Shown here one piece after another: positions 46,499 through 55,340 of a stretch of 64,000 nucleotides of DNA. Positions within the stretch are counted from its first letter, which is position 1, and the number at the start of each line of letters is the position of its first letter. The position numbers and the translations under genes were made by a program. Origin of the DNA: 2-12-FULL-60-19 sp041483675. Its GTDB lineage: Bacteria; Desulfobacterota; Binatia; UBA9968. The stretch is taken from NCBI GenBank assembly GCA_041483675.1, contig JBGPGE010000008.1, forward strand, positions 4,200-68,199, in the 5' to 3' direction. The notes below the pieces were generated by a model. It was not told the DNA's origin, did not search any database, and worked only from the letters and a program-made list of their open reading frames with translations.

Positions 46499-47625
46499 TC
46501 CTCCTCGCCTGAATCTGTATCCTTCAGCATGACGGCCGAATCGTCGCGCCAACCGTCGAAGCCGTCCTCCCGGATCGCCTGGCGCAACTTTTCCATCAGC
46601 CGATGATAGAAATGCAAATTATGCAGGGTTAAAAGGCAAGACGCAAGTATCTCGCCCGCCTGATAGAGATGGCGCAGGTAGGCGCGCGAGAAACGGCGGC
46701 AGCAATAGCAGTCGCAAGACTCATCCGCCGGCCGGGGGTCTTTGGCATATTCCGCACGCTTGATGTTCATCTTTCCTGCGGACGTAAATAGCGTGCCGGT
46801 GCGCGCGTTGCGCGTCGGCAGGACGCAGTCGAAGAGGTCGTAGCCCGAGCGCACGGCATGGAGGATATCTTCCGGGCGGCCGACGCCCATGAGGTAGCGC
46901 GGGCGCGCTTCGGGCAATAGCCCGGCGGAAAATTCCGCCATCGAATGGAGCAGCCCTTCCTCCTCCCCCACGCCCAAACCGCCGACGGCGAAACCGTCGA
47001 ACTTGAGAGGCGTCATTCGGCGCGCGCACTCAGTCCGGAGATCCTCGTACATGCCGCCTTGAATAATACCGAACAGCGCCTGATCCTCCCGCGCGCGCGC
47101 CTTAAGCGAGCGCTCCGCCCAGCGCACGGTGCGCTCGGTGGAAGCGACGACGTACTCGCGGCTCGCCGGGTGCGGGATGCACTCGTCGAGGACCATCGCG
47201 ATGTCGCTCCCCAAGGCTTCTTGAATCTCGACGACGCTCTCCGGCGTGAGAACGTGGCTCGACCCGTCGAGGTGCGACTGAAAGCGGACGCCGTCTTCGG
47301 TGATTTTCCGCATCGCCCCCAGACTGAATACCTGAAAGCCGCCGCTGTCGGTCAGGATCGACCGCTCCCAACCCATAAAGCGGTGGAGCCCGCCAAACTC
47401 ACGGATCACCTCGACTCCGGGCCGAAGGTAGAGATGATAAGTGTTTCCAAGAAGGATCTGACAACCTATCTCTTCCAGCTCCCGTGGCGACACGGCCTTC
47501 ACGGTGCCCTGTGTCCCCACCGGCATAAACGCCGGCGTCTCGACCACGCCGTGAGCCGTGACAAGCCGCCCCAGACGGGCACGACTACTCGAATCTTTCT
47601 TGATAACGGTGAAATTGAAAGCCAT
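46495..47625 (-). CDS. tgt: tRNA-guanine transglycosylase (queuine tRNA-ribosyltransferase)
   Basis: A 376-residue TIM-barrel enzyme that swaps guanine-34 of GUN-anticodon tRNAs for preQ1. Catalytic Asp is in LTDSGGFQVFSLG and the nucleophile Asp in DLFDCVLPTRNAR; the Zn site is CDCYCCRRFSRAYLRHL with a downstream His in LHNLHFYH. Length is standard. It lies between queA upstream and yajC downstream, the usual queA-tgt-yajC-secDF order. Confidence 0.97.
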   Translation of the reverse strand: MAFNFTVIKKDSSSRARLGRLVTAHGVVETPAFMPVGTQGTVKAVSPRELEEIGCQILLGNTYHLYLRPGVEVIREFGGLHRFMGWERSILTDSGGFQVFSLGAMRKITEDGVRFQSHLDGSSHVLTPESVVEIQEALGSDIAMVLDECIPHPASREYVVASTERTVRWAERSLKARAREDQALFGIIQGGMYEDLRTECARRMTPLKFDGFAVGGLGVGEEEGLLHSMAEFSAGLLPEARPRYLMGVGRPEDILHAVRSGYDLFDCVLPTRNARTGTLFTSAGKMNIKRAEYAKDPRPADESCDCYCCRRFSRAYLRHLYQAGEILASCLLTLHNLHFYHRLMEKLRQAIREDGFDGWRDDSAVMLKDTDSGEEE

Positions 47626-47635
47626 GTTCCAATTT

Positions 47636-47697
47636 TCGATTTTTGATTTTGGATTTTAGATTCAATCGAAAATCGGCAATCTAAAATCTAAAATGTC
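47636..47697. repeat. AT-rich inverted repeat between queA and tgt
   Basis: A 60-bp AT-rich block in an otherwise GC-rich region. Arms of the kind ATTTTAGATT and AATCTAAAAT are repeated in tandem and then inverted (AATCTAAAATCTAAAAT), with a CGAAAATCGG loop. It could form a long, weak hairpin in the queA-tgt transcript. Similar blocks are dispersed in many environmental genomes. Confidence 0.6.
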
Positions 47698-48733
47698 ATA
47701 GAATAAGCATTGCGTCCCCATAGCTGTAGAACCGATACTCCGCGCGGATCGCCTCTTCGTAGGCGCGCCGGATGAGATCGAGTCCGGCGAACGCGGCGAC
47801 GAGCAGCAGCGGCGTCGAGCCGGGCAGATGAAAGTTGGTGACCAGGGCGTCGATGACGCCGAGCGAGTCCCCTGGATGGATAAAGAGCCGCGCGAGTCCC
47901 TCGTCCGCCTCCACCTTGCCCTTCTTACGGGCTATCCATTCGAGCGCGCGCGTCGTTGTCGAGCCTACGGCGACGACCTTGCTGCCGCGAGCCTTGGCAA
48001 GATTGATTTTCTCCGCCGTCTCCGCCGTCAACGAGTAGTGCTCACCTTCCATCCGGTGCTTCTCGATTTCGTTTTCACGCACCGGCTCGAACGTCCCCGG
48101 TCCGACGTGCAACGTCAGAAACGCCCGCTCGATGCCTCGCTCGCTCAACACCTCCAAAAATTCCGACGTGAAATGAAACCCGGCCGTCGGCGCAGCCACC
48201 GCCCCGACTTGGCGCGCGTAAACCGTCTGATAGCGCTCCCAATCAACGGCGGCCACGGCCCTCTGCTTGCCGACGTAGGGAGGAATCGGCGGCTCGCCGA
48301 TCCGCTCCAGCAGGCTCATGAAATCCCCCTCGTAGTGAAATCTGACCCCATAGCGTCCCCGGCCGAGCTCGCCGATGATCTCCGCGTAGACGTCCGAGGC
48401 AAAAATAATCCGGCTGCCCACCAGCGGCTTCTTCGCGGCGTCTATCAGGGCGATCCAGAGGCCGGCCCAGTGAGGAAAAGGCTCCACGAGCAGCAGCTCG
48501 ACTTCCCCGCCGCTCTCCTTGCGCCCGCGAAGGCGCGCGGGGAAGACGCGAGTGTCGTTTAAGACGAGCAGGTCGCCGGGCCGCAAAAAATCTCCCAGCG
48601 CCGAAAAACTACTGTGGGATATCTCCGCACTTTCTCTGCGCACCACCATCAGTCGGGCCGCGGCGCGATCCGGCGCCGGCGTCGCCGCGATCAGCGAGCG
48701 CGGCAGCTCATACTGGAACTCTCGGAGATCCAT
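47696..48733 (-). CDS. queA: S-adenosylmethionine:tRNA ribosyltransferase-isomerase
   Basis: A 345-residue enzyme that transfers the ribosyl moiety of SAM to preQ1-tRNA to form epoxyqueuosine. Signature elements: MDLREFQYELPRSLIA start, LVLNDTRVFPARLRGRK near residue 58, GAVAAPTAGFHFT near residue 180, LHVGPGTFEPV near 207, TRALEWIA near 265, and VTNFHLPGSTPLLLVAAFAG near 300. Complete and of normal length. It stands just upstream of tgt, and both serve queuosine synthesis. Confidence 0.97.
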   Translation of the reverse strand: MDLREFQYELPRSLIAATPAPDRAAARLMVVRRESAEISHSSFSALGDFLRPGDLLVLNDTRVFPARLRGRKESGGEVELLLVEPFPHWAGLWIALIDAAKKPLVGSRIIFASDVYAEIIGELGRGRYGVRFHYEGDFMSLLERIGEPPIPPYVGKQRAVAAVDWERYQTVYARQVGAVAAPTAGFHFTSEFLEVLSERGIERAFLTLHVGPGTFEPVRENEIEKHRMEGEHYSLTAETAEKINLAKARGSKVVAVGSTTTRALEWIARKKGKVEADEGLARLFIHPGDSLGVIDALVTNFHLPGSTPLLLVAAFAGLDLIRRAYEEAIRAEYRFYSYGDAMLIL

Positions 48734-48783
48734 CGGAGAAGGCTCTTACGGTTTGGTCGTTTCGCGTAGGAACGGGGTCAATG

Positions 48784-48870
48784 GATTGGAGTAATGGAGT
48801 ATTGGAGTGCTGGAGTAATGTTCTTCGCTCCGTTAACCCACTACTCCATTACTCCAATACTCCATTTTCC
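48784..48870. repeat. Long inverted repeat upstream of queA
   Basis: The left arm (GGAGTAATGGAGTATTGGAG, continuing to 48820) and the right arm (ACTCCATTACTCCAATACTC, near 48841-48866) are imperfect reverse complements over about 27 nt. The arms are built from GGAGTAXT units. The hairpin lies between queA and the stomatin gene and may be a terminator or a mobile repeat. Confidence 0.6.
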
Positions 48871-48874
48871 GTCT

Positions 48875-49630
48875 TTACGTGTCGCCCTTTTTCAGAAACG
48901 GCGTCAGCAGGTCAATGGGCACTGGAAAGAGAATGGTCGAGCTTTTTTCCGACGCTATTTCAACCAGACTCTGGAGAAAACGCAGCTGCAAGGCGATGGG
49001 CTGCCTGGCCATGACCTCGGCCGCGTCGGCCAGTTTCTGCGAAGCCTGAAATTCTCCCTCGGCGTGGATGACCTTGGCGCGCCGCTCCCGCTCCGCCTCC
49101 GCCTGCTTGGCCATCGCCCGCTGCATCTCCTGCGGCAGATCGATGTGCTTGAGCGCCACCTGGCTGACCTTGATGCCCCAGGGATCGGTGTGCTGGTCGA
49201 TAATAGTCTGAACCTGGGCGTTGATCTTCTCGCGCGCGGCGAGCAGTTCATCCAACACGCATTCACCGCAGACGCTCCTGAGCGTCGTCTGGGCGAGCTG
49301 CGACGTGGCAAAGAGATAGTTTTCAACCTCGCGAATGGCGCGATTGGGATCCACCACCCTGAAGTAGAGCACCGCGTTGACCTTAACCGATACGTTGTCG
49401 CGCGTAATCACATCCTGAGGAGGGACGTCCATGGTGACCGTCCGAAGATCCATGCGCACCATCTTCTCGATAAACGTCCAGATCCAGGTAATCCCCGGCC
49501 CTCGCGCAGGCACCATGCGGCCAAGCCGGAAAATGACGGCCCGCTCGTATTCACGCAGGATTTTCACGCAGCTCACCACGTAAAGCAGCAAGATGAAACC
49601 CACCGTTCCCAAAGGTCCGAGACCTAACAT
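48875..49630 (-). CDS. SPFH/stomatin-like slipin
   Basis: A 251-residue membrane-anchored SPFH protein. N-terminal hydrophobic segment (about 5-25), then the SPFH core EYERAVIFRLGRMVPARGPG, RTVTMDVPPQDVITRDNVSVKVNAVLYFRV, and a coiled-coil tail AMAKQAEAERERRAKVIHAEGE split by residues 180-205. It belongs to the bacterial slipin (YbbK/PH1511) group. It forms an operon with the membrane serine protease NfeD (17 bp apart), which in PH1510-PH1511 cleaves the C-terminal tail of the slipin. Confidence 0.94.
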   Translation of the reverse strand: MLGLGPLGTVGFILLLYVVSCVKILREYERAVIFRLGRMVPARGPGITWIWTFIEKMVRMDLRTVTMDVPPQDVITRDNVSVKVNAVLYFRVVDPNRAIREVENYLFATSQLAQTTLRSVCGECVLDELLAAREKINAQVQTIIDQHTDPWGIKVSQVALKHIDLPQEMQRAMAKQAEAERERRAKVIHAEGEFQASQKLADAAEVMARQPIALQLRFLQSLVEIASEKSSTILFPVPIDLLTPFLKKGDT

Positions 49631-49647
49631 GACTTCCTCCTCTCTTC

Positions 49648-51006
49648 TCAGCGCAAGCCCGCGTCCTTCGAAGCTCGCTTCACCTTAAGACGCATCCCGT
49701 CAAAGCTCACCACCTCCACCTTCTCCCCTACTCCGATCTCTTCCCCATCTCCATCGACGCTCCATAATTCCCCATGAACGAAAACTCTGCCGCCGGGTTT
49801 CAGCGCCTCTTTCACCTCGCCGATTTCGCCGACCAGGCCTTCTAAGCCCAACGTCGGCTTGCGCCGCTGCGAGTTGAAAACCAGATACGCGAGCAACAGC
49901 ATCAAGCCGCTCACCGTGCCGACGACCGCGAAGATCATCGAACGGTCCACCATCAAGTCGGAACCCTCCGTATCGAACAGCAGCAGCGAACCCAAGGCGA
50001 GAGAGATCGCGCCGCCGATCCCGAGGACACCGAAGCTCGGTACAAACGCCTCGCCGATGAGCAGCGCCACCCCCAGCAAGATCAACAGCAGCCCGGCGTA
50101 ATTGAACGGAAGAATCTGCAGTGATGTCAGCCCTAACAGCAGGCAGATGCCGCCGGCGACTCCGGGAAAGATCACGCCGGGGTGGGAGAACTCCATGTAG
50201 AGACCGAGGATGCCGGCCATCAACAGCAGATAGGCGATGTTGGGGTCGGCCAGAATGTTGATCACCTTCTGCTTGAGTCCCATCTCGAAGCGCTCGATGC
50301 GCGCCCCCTGGAGGGACAACGCCTGCTCGTGGCCGTCCACGTCTACTTTCCTGCCCTCGGCCTGCTTGAGCAGATCGTCGATGTCTTTGGCCACAATGTC
50401 GATAACATTCTTTTTCAACGCCTCTTTTTCCGTGATCGAGACGCTGCGGCGCACCGCCTGGATCGCCCACTCCGTGTTGCGCCCGCGCTTCTGCGCGATC
50501 GCCTCGCTGAACGAAGCAGTGAAGTTTTCGATCTTCTCGCCCATCACCCCTTTGACTTCCTGCCCGCCGCCGGCGACCGGATGGGCGGCGCCGATGTTGG
50601 TTCCCGGCGCCATCGCCGCGATATGGCCGGCCATCGTAATAAAGACTCCGGCCGAGCCTGCGCCCGCTCCGCTCGGGGCGACGTAAACGATGACCGGCAC
50701 CGGCGCGCCGAGGATATCCTTGACGATGGAGCGGGTGGAGGTGAGCAGGCCGCCGGGGGTGTCGAGTTGAATGATCATCGCCTTCGAGCCGGCGTTGCGG
50801 GCGCGGGCGATGCTCTCGCGGATAAAATCGTCGACCGCGGGATTAATGCTGCCGTCGATCACGATGAGGTCGACGCGCGGCCCCGACGCTCCCTTCGGCT
50901 GGGCGAGTGCCGACAGGCCGAGCGCGATGAACAGCAGCGCCAGCCCGGCCTTAAGCAGAGGCCGTCTTGAGCTCTTCAAGAACTTTCTGGATGTCTTCCC
51001 AAACAA
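49648..51006 (-). CDS. NfeD-family membrane-bound serine protease (ClpP-class)
   Basis: A 452-residue long-form NfeD. Signal/anchor helix about 14-35; ClpP-like protease domain (45-210) with nucleophile Ser in GAGAGSAGVFITMAG near residue 118 and a conserved Lys in KGVMGEKIEN-type region near residue 155; four membrane helices (245-380); and a C-terminal OB-fold NfeD domain (400-445, GRVFVHGELWSVDGDG). Members cleave the tails of partner stomatins, here the adjacent slipin. The TTG start at 51006 overlaps the UDG gene by 56 bp; an alternative TTG ten codons in would still contain the signal helix. Confidence 0.93.
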   Translation of the reverse strand: MFGKTSRKFLKSSRRPLLKAGLALLFIALGLSALAQPKGASGPRVDLIVIDGSINPAVDDFIRESIARARNAGSKAMIIQLDTPGGLLTSTRSIVKDILGAPVPVIVYVAPSGAGAGSAGVFITMAGHIAAMAPGTNIGAAHPVAGGGQEVKGVMGEKIENFTASFSEAIAQKRGRNTEWAIQAVRRSVSITEKEALKKNVIDIVAKDIDDLLKQAEGRKVDVDGHEQALSLQGARIERFEMGLKQKVINILADPNIAYLLLMAGILGLYMEFSHPGVIFPGVAGGICLLLGLTSLQILPFNYAGLLLILLGVALLIGEAFVPSFGVLGIGGAISLALGSLLLFDTEGSDLMVDRSMIFAVVGTVSGLMLLLAYLVFNSQRRKPTLGLEGLVGEIGEVKEALKPGGRVFVHGELWSVDGDGEEIGVGEKVEVVSFDGMRLKVKRASKDAGLR

Positions 51007-51733
51007 GTTTTTTGTCTCCCGGGTTGCGCAGCAGATATGCCGGATGGAACGTCGGCATGAGTTTGATGCCGTGGTATTCGTGCCAGGTCCCGCGCAAGCG
51101 CGTGATCGACACTTTGCTCTGAAGCAGCGTCTGGACCGCGAACTTGCCCAGCCCGACGATGATCCGCGGCCGGATCAGCTCGATCTGCTTTTTGAGAAAC
51201 GGCTCGCACGACTCGACCTCGTCGGGTTCCGGATTGCGATTCTCCGGCGGGCGGCACTTGATCACGTTGGCGATGTAAACGTCCTCTCGCCGAAGCTTCA
51301 TGCCTTTGGTGATGATGTCGGTGAGCAGTTGGCCGGCTCTTCCGACAAAGGGTTCCCCTTGCAGATCTTCATCCCGGCCCGGCCCTTCGCCGACAAACAG
51401 GATCTCCGCCCGAGGATTGCCGACGCCGTAGACCAGGTGGGTGCGCCCCGACGAAAGTTTGCAGCGGCGGCAGTCGCCGATCGCCGCGCGCAATTTCTCC
51501 AGGGAATCGGCCGCGCGCGCCTCGCCGTAGTCCGAAAACAGGTTGTCGTCCAGGCCGCCAAGCGTGCCGGAGGTCCCCGGTTGATCGGCTTGCCCGTGTC
51601 CCGCGCGCTTCTTAGGCATAGCGCGGATTCCGGCGGCGGCCCTCTGTTGCAGATGGCCGCGGAGCGTCGTCACGAGCGTCGTTAACTCTGCTCGCGCATC
51701 CGTCGAGCCGGCCGGTTCACCCATGAATCGCAT
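50951..51733 (-). CDS. Family-4 [4Fe-4S] uracil-DNA glycosylase
   Basis: A 260-residue uracil-DNA glycosylase of the iron-sulfur UDGa type. Active-site motif A is FVGEGPGRDEDLQG near residue 115 and motif B is PTFHPAYLLRNP near residue 230. Cluster cysteines: two in DCRRCKL, one in VIKCRPPENRNP, one in VESCEPF. The N-terminal 75 residues are a poorly conserved extension. ATG 51733 or 51724, neither with a strong Shine-Dalgarno. It overlaps the nfeD frame. Confidence 0.93.
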   Translation of the reverse strand: MRFMGEPAGSTDARAELTTLVTTLRGHLQQRAAAGIRAMPKKRAGHGQADQPGTSGTLGGLDDNLFSDYGEARAADSLEKLRAAIGDCRRCKLSSGRTHLVYGVGNPRAEILFVGEGPGRDEDLQGEPFVGRAGQLLTDIITKGMKLRREDVYIANVIKCRPPENRNPEPDEVESCEPFLKKQIELIRPRIIVGLGKFAVQTLLQSKVSITRLRGTWHEYHGIKLMPTFHPAYLLRNPGDKKLVWEDIQKVLEELKTASA

Positions 51734-51809
51734 CTTAGCACCGTTATTGGATTACTATCAACTCGGCAAGTCGATCCGCGGCCCTGTCAAACGCTCTCCG
51801 TTACGAAGT

Positions 51810-51877
51810 CCGTCATTCCCGCATGCTTTGACCCATTCGACGTTGCTCAGGGTCATGGTGAGCACAGTCGAACCATG
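51810..51877 (-). repeat. GTCGAA-type repeat, third copy
   Basis: Reverse-complement copy of the 49-bp unit at 43521-43569, including the flanking CGTCATTCCCGCATGC arm, so about 65 bp are shared. It lies between UDG and coaBC. The high similarity suggests recent spread. Confidence 0.72.
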
Positions 51878-51910
51878 ACAATTGACCAAGCGATTCTCGG
51901 CCCAGACAAG

Positions 51911-53131
51911 CTAAACGGCGGAACGTTCTTTGGCGTCTTTCAGCGCGAGGAGGCGATCGTAGATCCGGTCGGCCACTTCCTCCTTGGTCATCAACGGCAG
52001 CGGCTGCACGCCTCCCGTCCGGTCCAGGATAGTGGCGATGTTGGTGTCTCCCTCGAAGCCGCTTCCCTCTTCGGCCACGTTGTTGGCGACGATCATGTCG
52101 AGGTTTTTTTCGCGCAGCTTCTTTTTCGCGTTCGCCATCAGCTCCTCGGTTTCGGCGGCAAAGCCGATCAGCATCCGACCGTTCTTTTTTGCGCCTAGCT
52201 CTTTTAGAATATCGGCATTGGGCTTGAGAGTGAGATGGAGGGTCGTCTCGGTTTTCTTGAGCTTGTGCGGCGCGGTCCGCTCCGGCCGGTAGTCCGCTAC
52301 CGCGGCGGCCATCAATACGGCCGTTGCCTGCGGAAATTCCTTCAACACCGCGGCGCGCATCTCGGCCGCCGTCCTGACTCTGACAACCTTGGCGCCCTGC
52401 GGCGGCGGAAGAGCCGTCGGGCCGCTCACCAACGTCACCTCCGCTCCTCGCCTGAGCCCCGCCCGCGCGAGCGCGTAGCCCATTTTGCCCGAGGAACGGC
52501 TGGCGAGATAACGAACCGGGTCGAGCGGCTCGTGATTCGGTCCGGCGGTGATCAGCAGCTTTTCACCCGCGAGGTCCTTTTTTTTTAGCAGCCGCCGTAT
52601 CTCCTCGACGATCTGCTCCGGCTCGGGCAGGCGCCCTTTCCCCTCGTAGCCGCAGGCCAGATATCCCTCCGCAGGTTCCATGAAATGATAACCCACACGC
52701 CTTAACTTGCGGATGTTCTCCTGCAAGATCGGATTCTCGTACATATGGACGTTCATCGACGGCGCGATCAGCACCGGGGCCTGCGTCGCCATGACCACGG
52801 TCGTGAGCAGGTCGTCCGCGATTCCGCCGGCGATCTTGCCGATGATGTTGGCCGTGGCGGGCGCGACCACGAACACGTCCGCCTGGTCCGCCAGATTGAT
52901 ATGGCCGATCTCGGATTCCTGGGTGAGGCTGAAGATCTCGGTGGCAACCGGCCGGCCGGAGAGGGTCTGGAAAGTTAACGGAGTGACGAATTCCGCTGCC
53001 TCCCGGGTCATCACCACCCGCACCGTGAAGCCTTCCTGGACAAGCAGCCGAACCAGCTCGACCGACTTATAGCAGGCTATCCCCCCGGCCACGCCCAACA
53101 CCACCGAGGGAAGGGCTTTTTTAGCATCCAT
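51911..53131 (-). CDS. coaBC: Bifunctional phosphopantothenoylcysteine decarboxylase/synthetase
   Basis: A 406-residue CoaBC from ATG 53131. CoaC half (1-185): FMN-binding GVAGGIACYKSVELVR, catalytic His in EIGHINLADQ, the PSMNVHMYENP motif and the Cys lid YLACGYEGKGRL. CoaB half (190-406): TAGPNHEPLDPVRYLASRSSGKMG with the CTP/phosphopantothenate residues, and HKLKK in the conserved K-x-K-K. It makes 4'-phosphopantetheine for coenzyme A. A TTG at 53140 is possible but has no ribosome site. Confidence 0.96.
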   Translation of the reverse strand: MDAKKALPSVVLGVAGGIACYKSVELVRLLVQEGFTVRVVMTREAAEFVTPLTFQTLSGRPVATEIFSLTQESEIGHINLADQADVFVVAPATANIIGKIAGGIADDLLTTVVMATQAPVLIAPSMNVHMYENPILQENIRKLRRVGYHFMEPAEGYLACGYEGKGRLPEPEQIVEEIRRLLKKKDLAGEKLLITAGPNHEPLDPVRYLASRSSGKMGYALARAGLRRGAEVTLVSGPTALPPPQGAKVVRVRTAAEMRAAVLKEFPQATAVLMAAAVADYRPERTAPHKLKKTETTLHLTLKPNADILKELGAKKNGRMLIGFAAETEELMANAKKKLREKNLDMIVANNVAEEGSGFEGDTNIATILDRTGGVQPLPLMTKEEVADRIYDRLLALKDAKERSAV

Positions 53132-53243
53132 ACGAGGCAAAAATACCTAATTGGCCGGGGGTTTGCAAACCTTCATTGCCCTAGGCATCCGGGCGGATCG
53201 GTCGGGCCGGCGGACAAGCAGAAAAAAGAAGTCGAAAAAAGGC

Positions 53244-53272
53244 TTGACCGGACCTAAAACTTCGTGTAGATG
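53244..53272 (+). promoter_or_regulatory. Sigma-70-type promoter of mlaA
   Basis: TTGACC (53244-53249) and TAGATG (53267-53272) are separated by 17 nt, an ideal spacing. The AGGAGGAAC ribosome site and ATG at 53306 follow about 34 bp downstream. The -10 is imperfect. Confidence 0.55.
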
Positions 53273-53305
53273 TGGCGAAAGTATCTCAGTAGGAGGAACA
53301 CTTAA

Positions 53306-54139
53306 ATGGGGATGCATCAACGCCTTTCCGAACTGTGTAAGACGCTGATCGTGCTGGCGGCGCTCGCTGTCTTCAGCTTTGGGAGCCCGTGGAGAGCCCA
53401 CGCCGAGCAAGGCGAGCTGAGCGTCGTCGAAGCGGCCTCGGCGGAGTTCGCCGCTCCGGGGAGCCTGGACGACACCCAAGTTCTCACGAACGCCTTGGAC
53501 CTGGATGAAGCGCAAGCCGGGGCGGGAGGCGACGACCGCGACCTGGATCCTTGGGAGGGATTCAACGAGGCGATCTTTACTTTCAACCGGCAAGCCGACC
53601 GCTGGGTCTTGAAGCCCATAGCGACCGTATGGGATTTTATCCTCCCGGATGCGTTCCAGAGAAGCCTGAAAAATAGTTTTGATAATCTCCTCTTCCCGCG
53701 ACGCCTGGTCAACAACCTGCTCCAGGCCAAGTTCGGAGGAGCAGGACGCGAAGTCGCCCGTTTTACCATCAACAGCACGATCGGGTTTGTGGGCTTCCTC
53801 GATGTCGCGAAGGACGGCTTCGGAATCCAGCAGAGCGACGAAGATACCGGACAGACCTTCGGAGTCTGGGGAATCGGCCCCGGCCCCTATTTGATCCTTC
53901 CCTTGCTGCCGCCGCTGACCGTGCGCGATGCCATCGGCTTGGCCTTTGATACCGCCATGAATCCGATGAGCTACTTCTTCCCGATCGGCGTAACTATCGG
54001 CACCTATGGAGCCAGGTACGTCAACGAACGGTCGCTCAACCTCGACAAGTTCGAGCGGGTCGAAGAGAGCGTGGTCGATCTCTATAGCGCGGTGCGTAAC
54101 GCCTACCTCCAGAGACGGGCGGCGGAGATCAAGGAGTAG
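53306..54139 (+). CDS. mlaA: MlaA/VacJ outer-membrane lipid-asymmetry protein
   Basis: A 277-residue MlaA homologue that removes misplaced phospholipids from the outer leaflet of the outer membrane. Family region: DRDLDPWEGFNEAIFTFN, FNRQADRWVLKPIA, then VGFLDVAKDGFG and QTFGVWGIGPGPYLILPLLPP. The signal peptide (1-33, ending AHA) is of the ordinary type, and there is no lipobox Cys after the hydrophobic core, unlike the classical VacJ lipoprotein. A strong AGGAGG lies nine nt before the ATG. The deoxyhypusine-synthase-like gene follows 15 bp later. Confidence 0.93.
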   Translation: MGMHQRLSELCKTLIVLAALAVFSFGSPWRAHAEQGELSVVEAASAEFAAPGSLDDTQVLTNALDLDEAQAGAGGDDRDLDPWEGFNEAIFTFNRQADRWVLKPIATVWDFILPDAFQRSLKNSFDNLLFPRRLVNNLLQAKFGGAGREVARFTINSTIGFVGFLDVAKDGFGIQQSDEDTGQTFGVWGIGPGPYLILPLLPPLTVRDAIGLAFDTAMNPMSYFFPIGVTIGTYGARYVNERSLNLDKFERVEESVVDLYSAVRNAYLQRRAAEIKE

Positions 54140-54154
54140 CCGCGCGGATGGGCG

Positions 54155-55264
54155 ATGGCGAGAAAGAGCCAGTTTCTCACCGGGAGGAGAATCGATCCAA
54201 GTCCGATCACCCCTAAAACCTCTATCGCGGAGCTGGTCGACAGCGACTTCCTCTCGTACAATGCCGGCCGGCTCCGCGAAGCTTGCCAGTTATTCGCAGA
54301 TAAGATCCTTTCCGACGACGTCACCGTCGGTCTCAGCCTGAGCGGGGCCCTGACCCCCGCCGGGCTGGGCGTTTCAGCCCTCATTCCCCTCATCGAAAAC
54401 GGCTTTGTAGACTGGATCGTCAGCACCGGCGCCAATCTCTACCACGATACGCATTTCGCGATGGGTCTTCCCATGCATCGGGGAACGCCCAACGCGGACG
54501 ATGTCGTTCTGAGGGAGGAGGGGATCGTCCGGATCTACGACATCTTTTTCGACTACGACATCCTCATCTCGACCGACGACTTCTTCCGCGAGCTTCTCAA
54601 AGCGCCGGAATTCCAGCGGGCGATGAGCACCTCGGAGCTGCACTACCGCGTGGGAAGATACCTCGCGGAACGCGAGAAGCTGCTCGGAACCGAGAAAAAA
54701 TCCCTGCTGGCCGCCGCCTACCATCACGCGGTGCCGATCTACACCTCTTCCCCCGGAGACAGCTCTATCGGGATGAACGTCGCGGCCATAGCCCTCAAGG
54801 GAAACAAGCTGGCCTTCGACGTCTCGCTCGACGTGAATGAGTCCGCGGCGATCGTCCTCGACGCGAAGCGAGGCGGCGGAAAGAGCGCGGCGATTGTTCT
54901 TGGCGGCGGCTCGCCGAAGAACTTTCTCCTCCAGACCGAACCGCACATTCAAGAGGTGCTGAGTCTGACTGAAAAGGGACACGATTATTTCATTCAGATC
55001 ACCGATGCCCGGCCGGATACCGGCGGACTCTCCGGCGCCACGCCGGCCGAGGCGGTCAGCTGGGGAAAGATCGATCCGGACCGCTTGGCCGACTCGGTGG
55101 TCTGTTACGTAGACTCCACCATCGCCCTTCCCATCCTCACCGCGTACGTTCTCGCGAAGCGGCCGCCAAGAACCCCCAAGCGGCTCTTCGACCGAAGAGA
55201 AGAGCTGATGAAAAATATCGAGAAGGAGTTTCAGGAAAAATTCGGCAAGATCAAACTACGTTAA
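54155..55264 (+). CDS. Deoxyhypusine synthase-family enzyme (bacterial homospermidine/deoxyhypusine-like)
   Basis: A 369-residue NAD- and spermidine-dependent aminobutyl-transferase fold. Key lysine is Lys305 in AEAVSWGKIDP, equivalent to the catalytic Lys of human deoxyhypusine synthase. GAALTPAG-like, NLYHDTHF, GDSSIGM and LGGGSPKNF are the NAD and substrate loops. Bacteria lack eIF5A, so bacterial members are thought to make homospermidine or modify other amines. It fits the agmatine route encoded at 58383-60359, which produces putrescine. It is the second gene after mlaA and ends at a strong terminator. Confidence 0.85.
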   Translation: MARKSQFLTGRRIDPSPITPKTSIAELVDSDFLSYNAGRLREACQLFADKILSDDVTVGLSLSGALTPAGLGVSALIPLIENGFVDWIVSTGANLYHDTHFAMGLPMHRGTPNADDVVLREEGIVRIYDIFFDYDILISTDDFFRELLKAPEFQRAMSTSELHYRVGRYLAEREKLLGTEKKSLLAAAYHHAVPIYTSSPGDSSIGMNVAAIALKGNKLAFDVSLDVNESAAIVLDAKRGGGKSAAIVLGGGSPKNFLLQTEPHIQEVLSLTEKGHDYFIQITDARPDTGGLSGATPAEAVSWGKIDPDRLADSVVCYVDSTIALPILTAYVLAKRPPRTPKRLFDRREELMKNIEKEFQEKFGKIKLR

Positions 55265-55294
55265 GCGGGCATGCGCGGCGAACGCCGAGGGTCG

Positions 55295-55322
55295 AACCGG
55301 CCCCGGTTAACCGGGGCCGGTT
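55295..55322. terminator. Palindromic terminator between convergent genes
   Basis: AACCGGCCCCGG TTAA CCGGGGCCGGTT is a perfect 12-bp stem with 4-nt loop and a short T-run on one side. It lies between the deoxyhypusine-synthase-like gene and the convergent DUF5666 gene and can serve both. Confidence 0.75.
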
Positions 55323-55340
55323 TCCCGTTATCGTGCTGGC

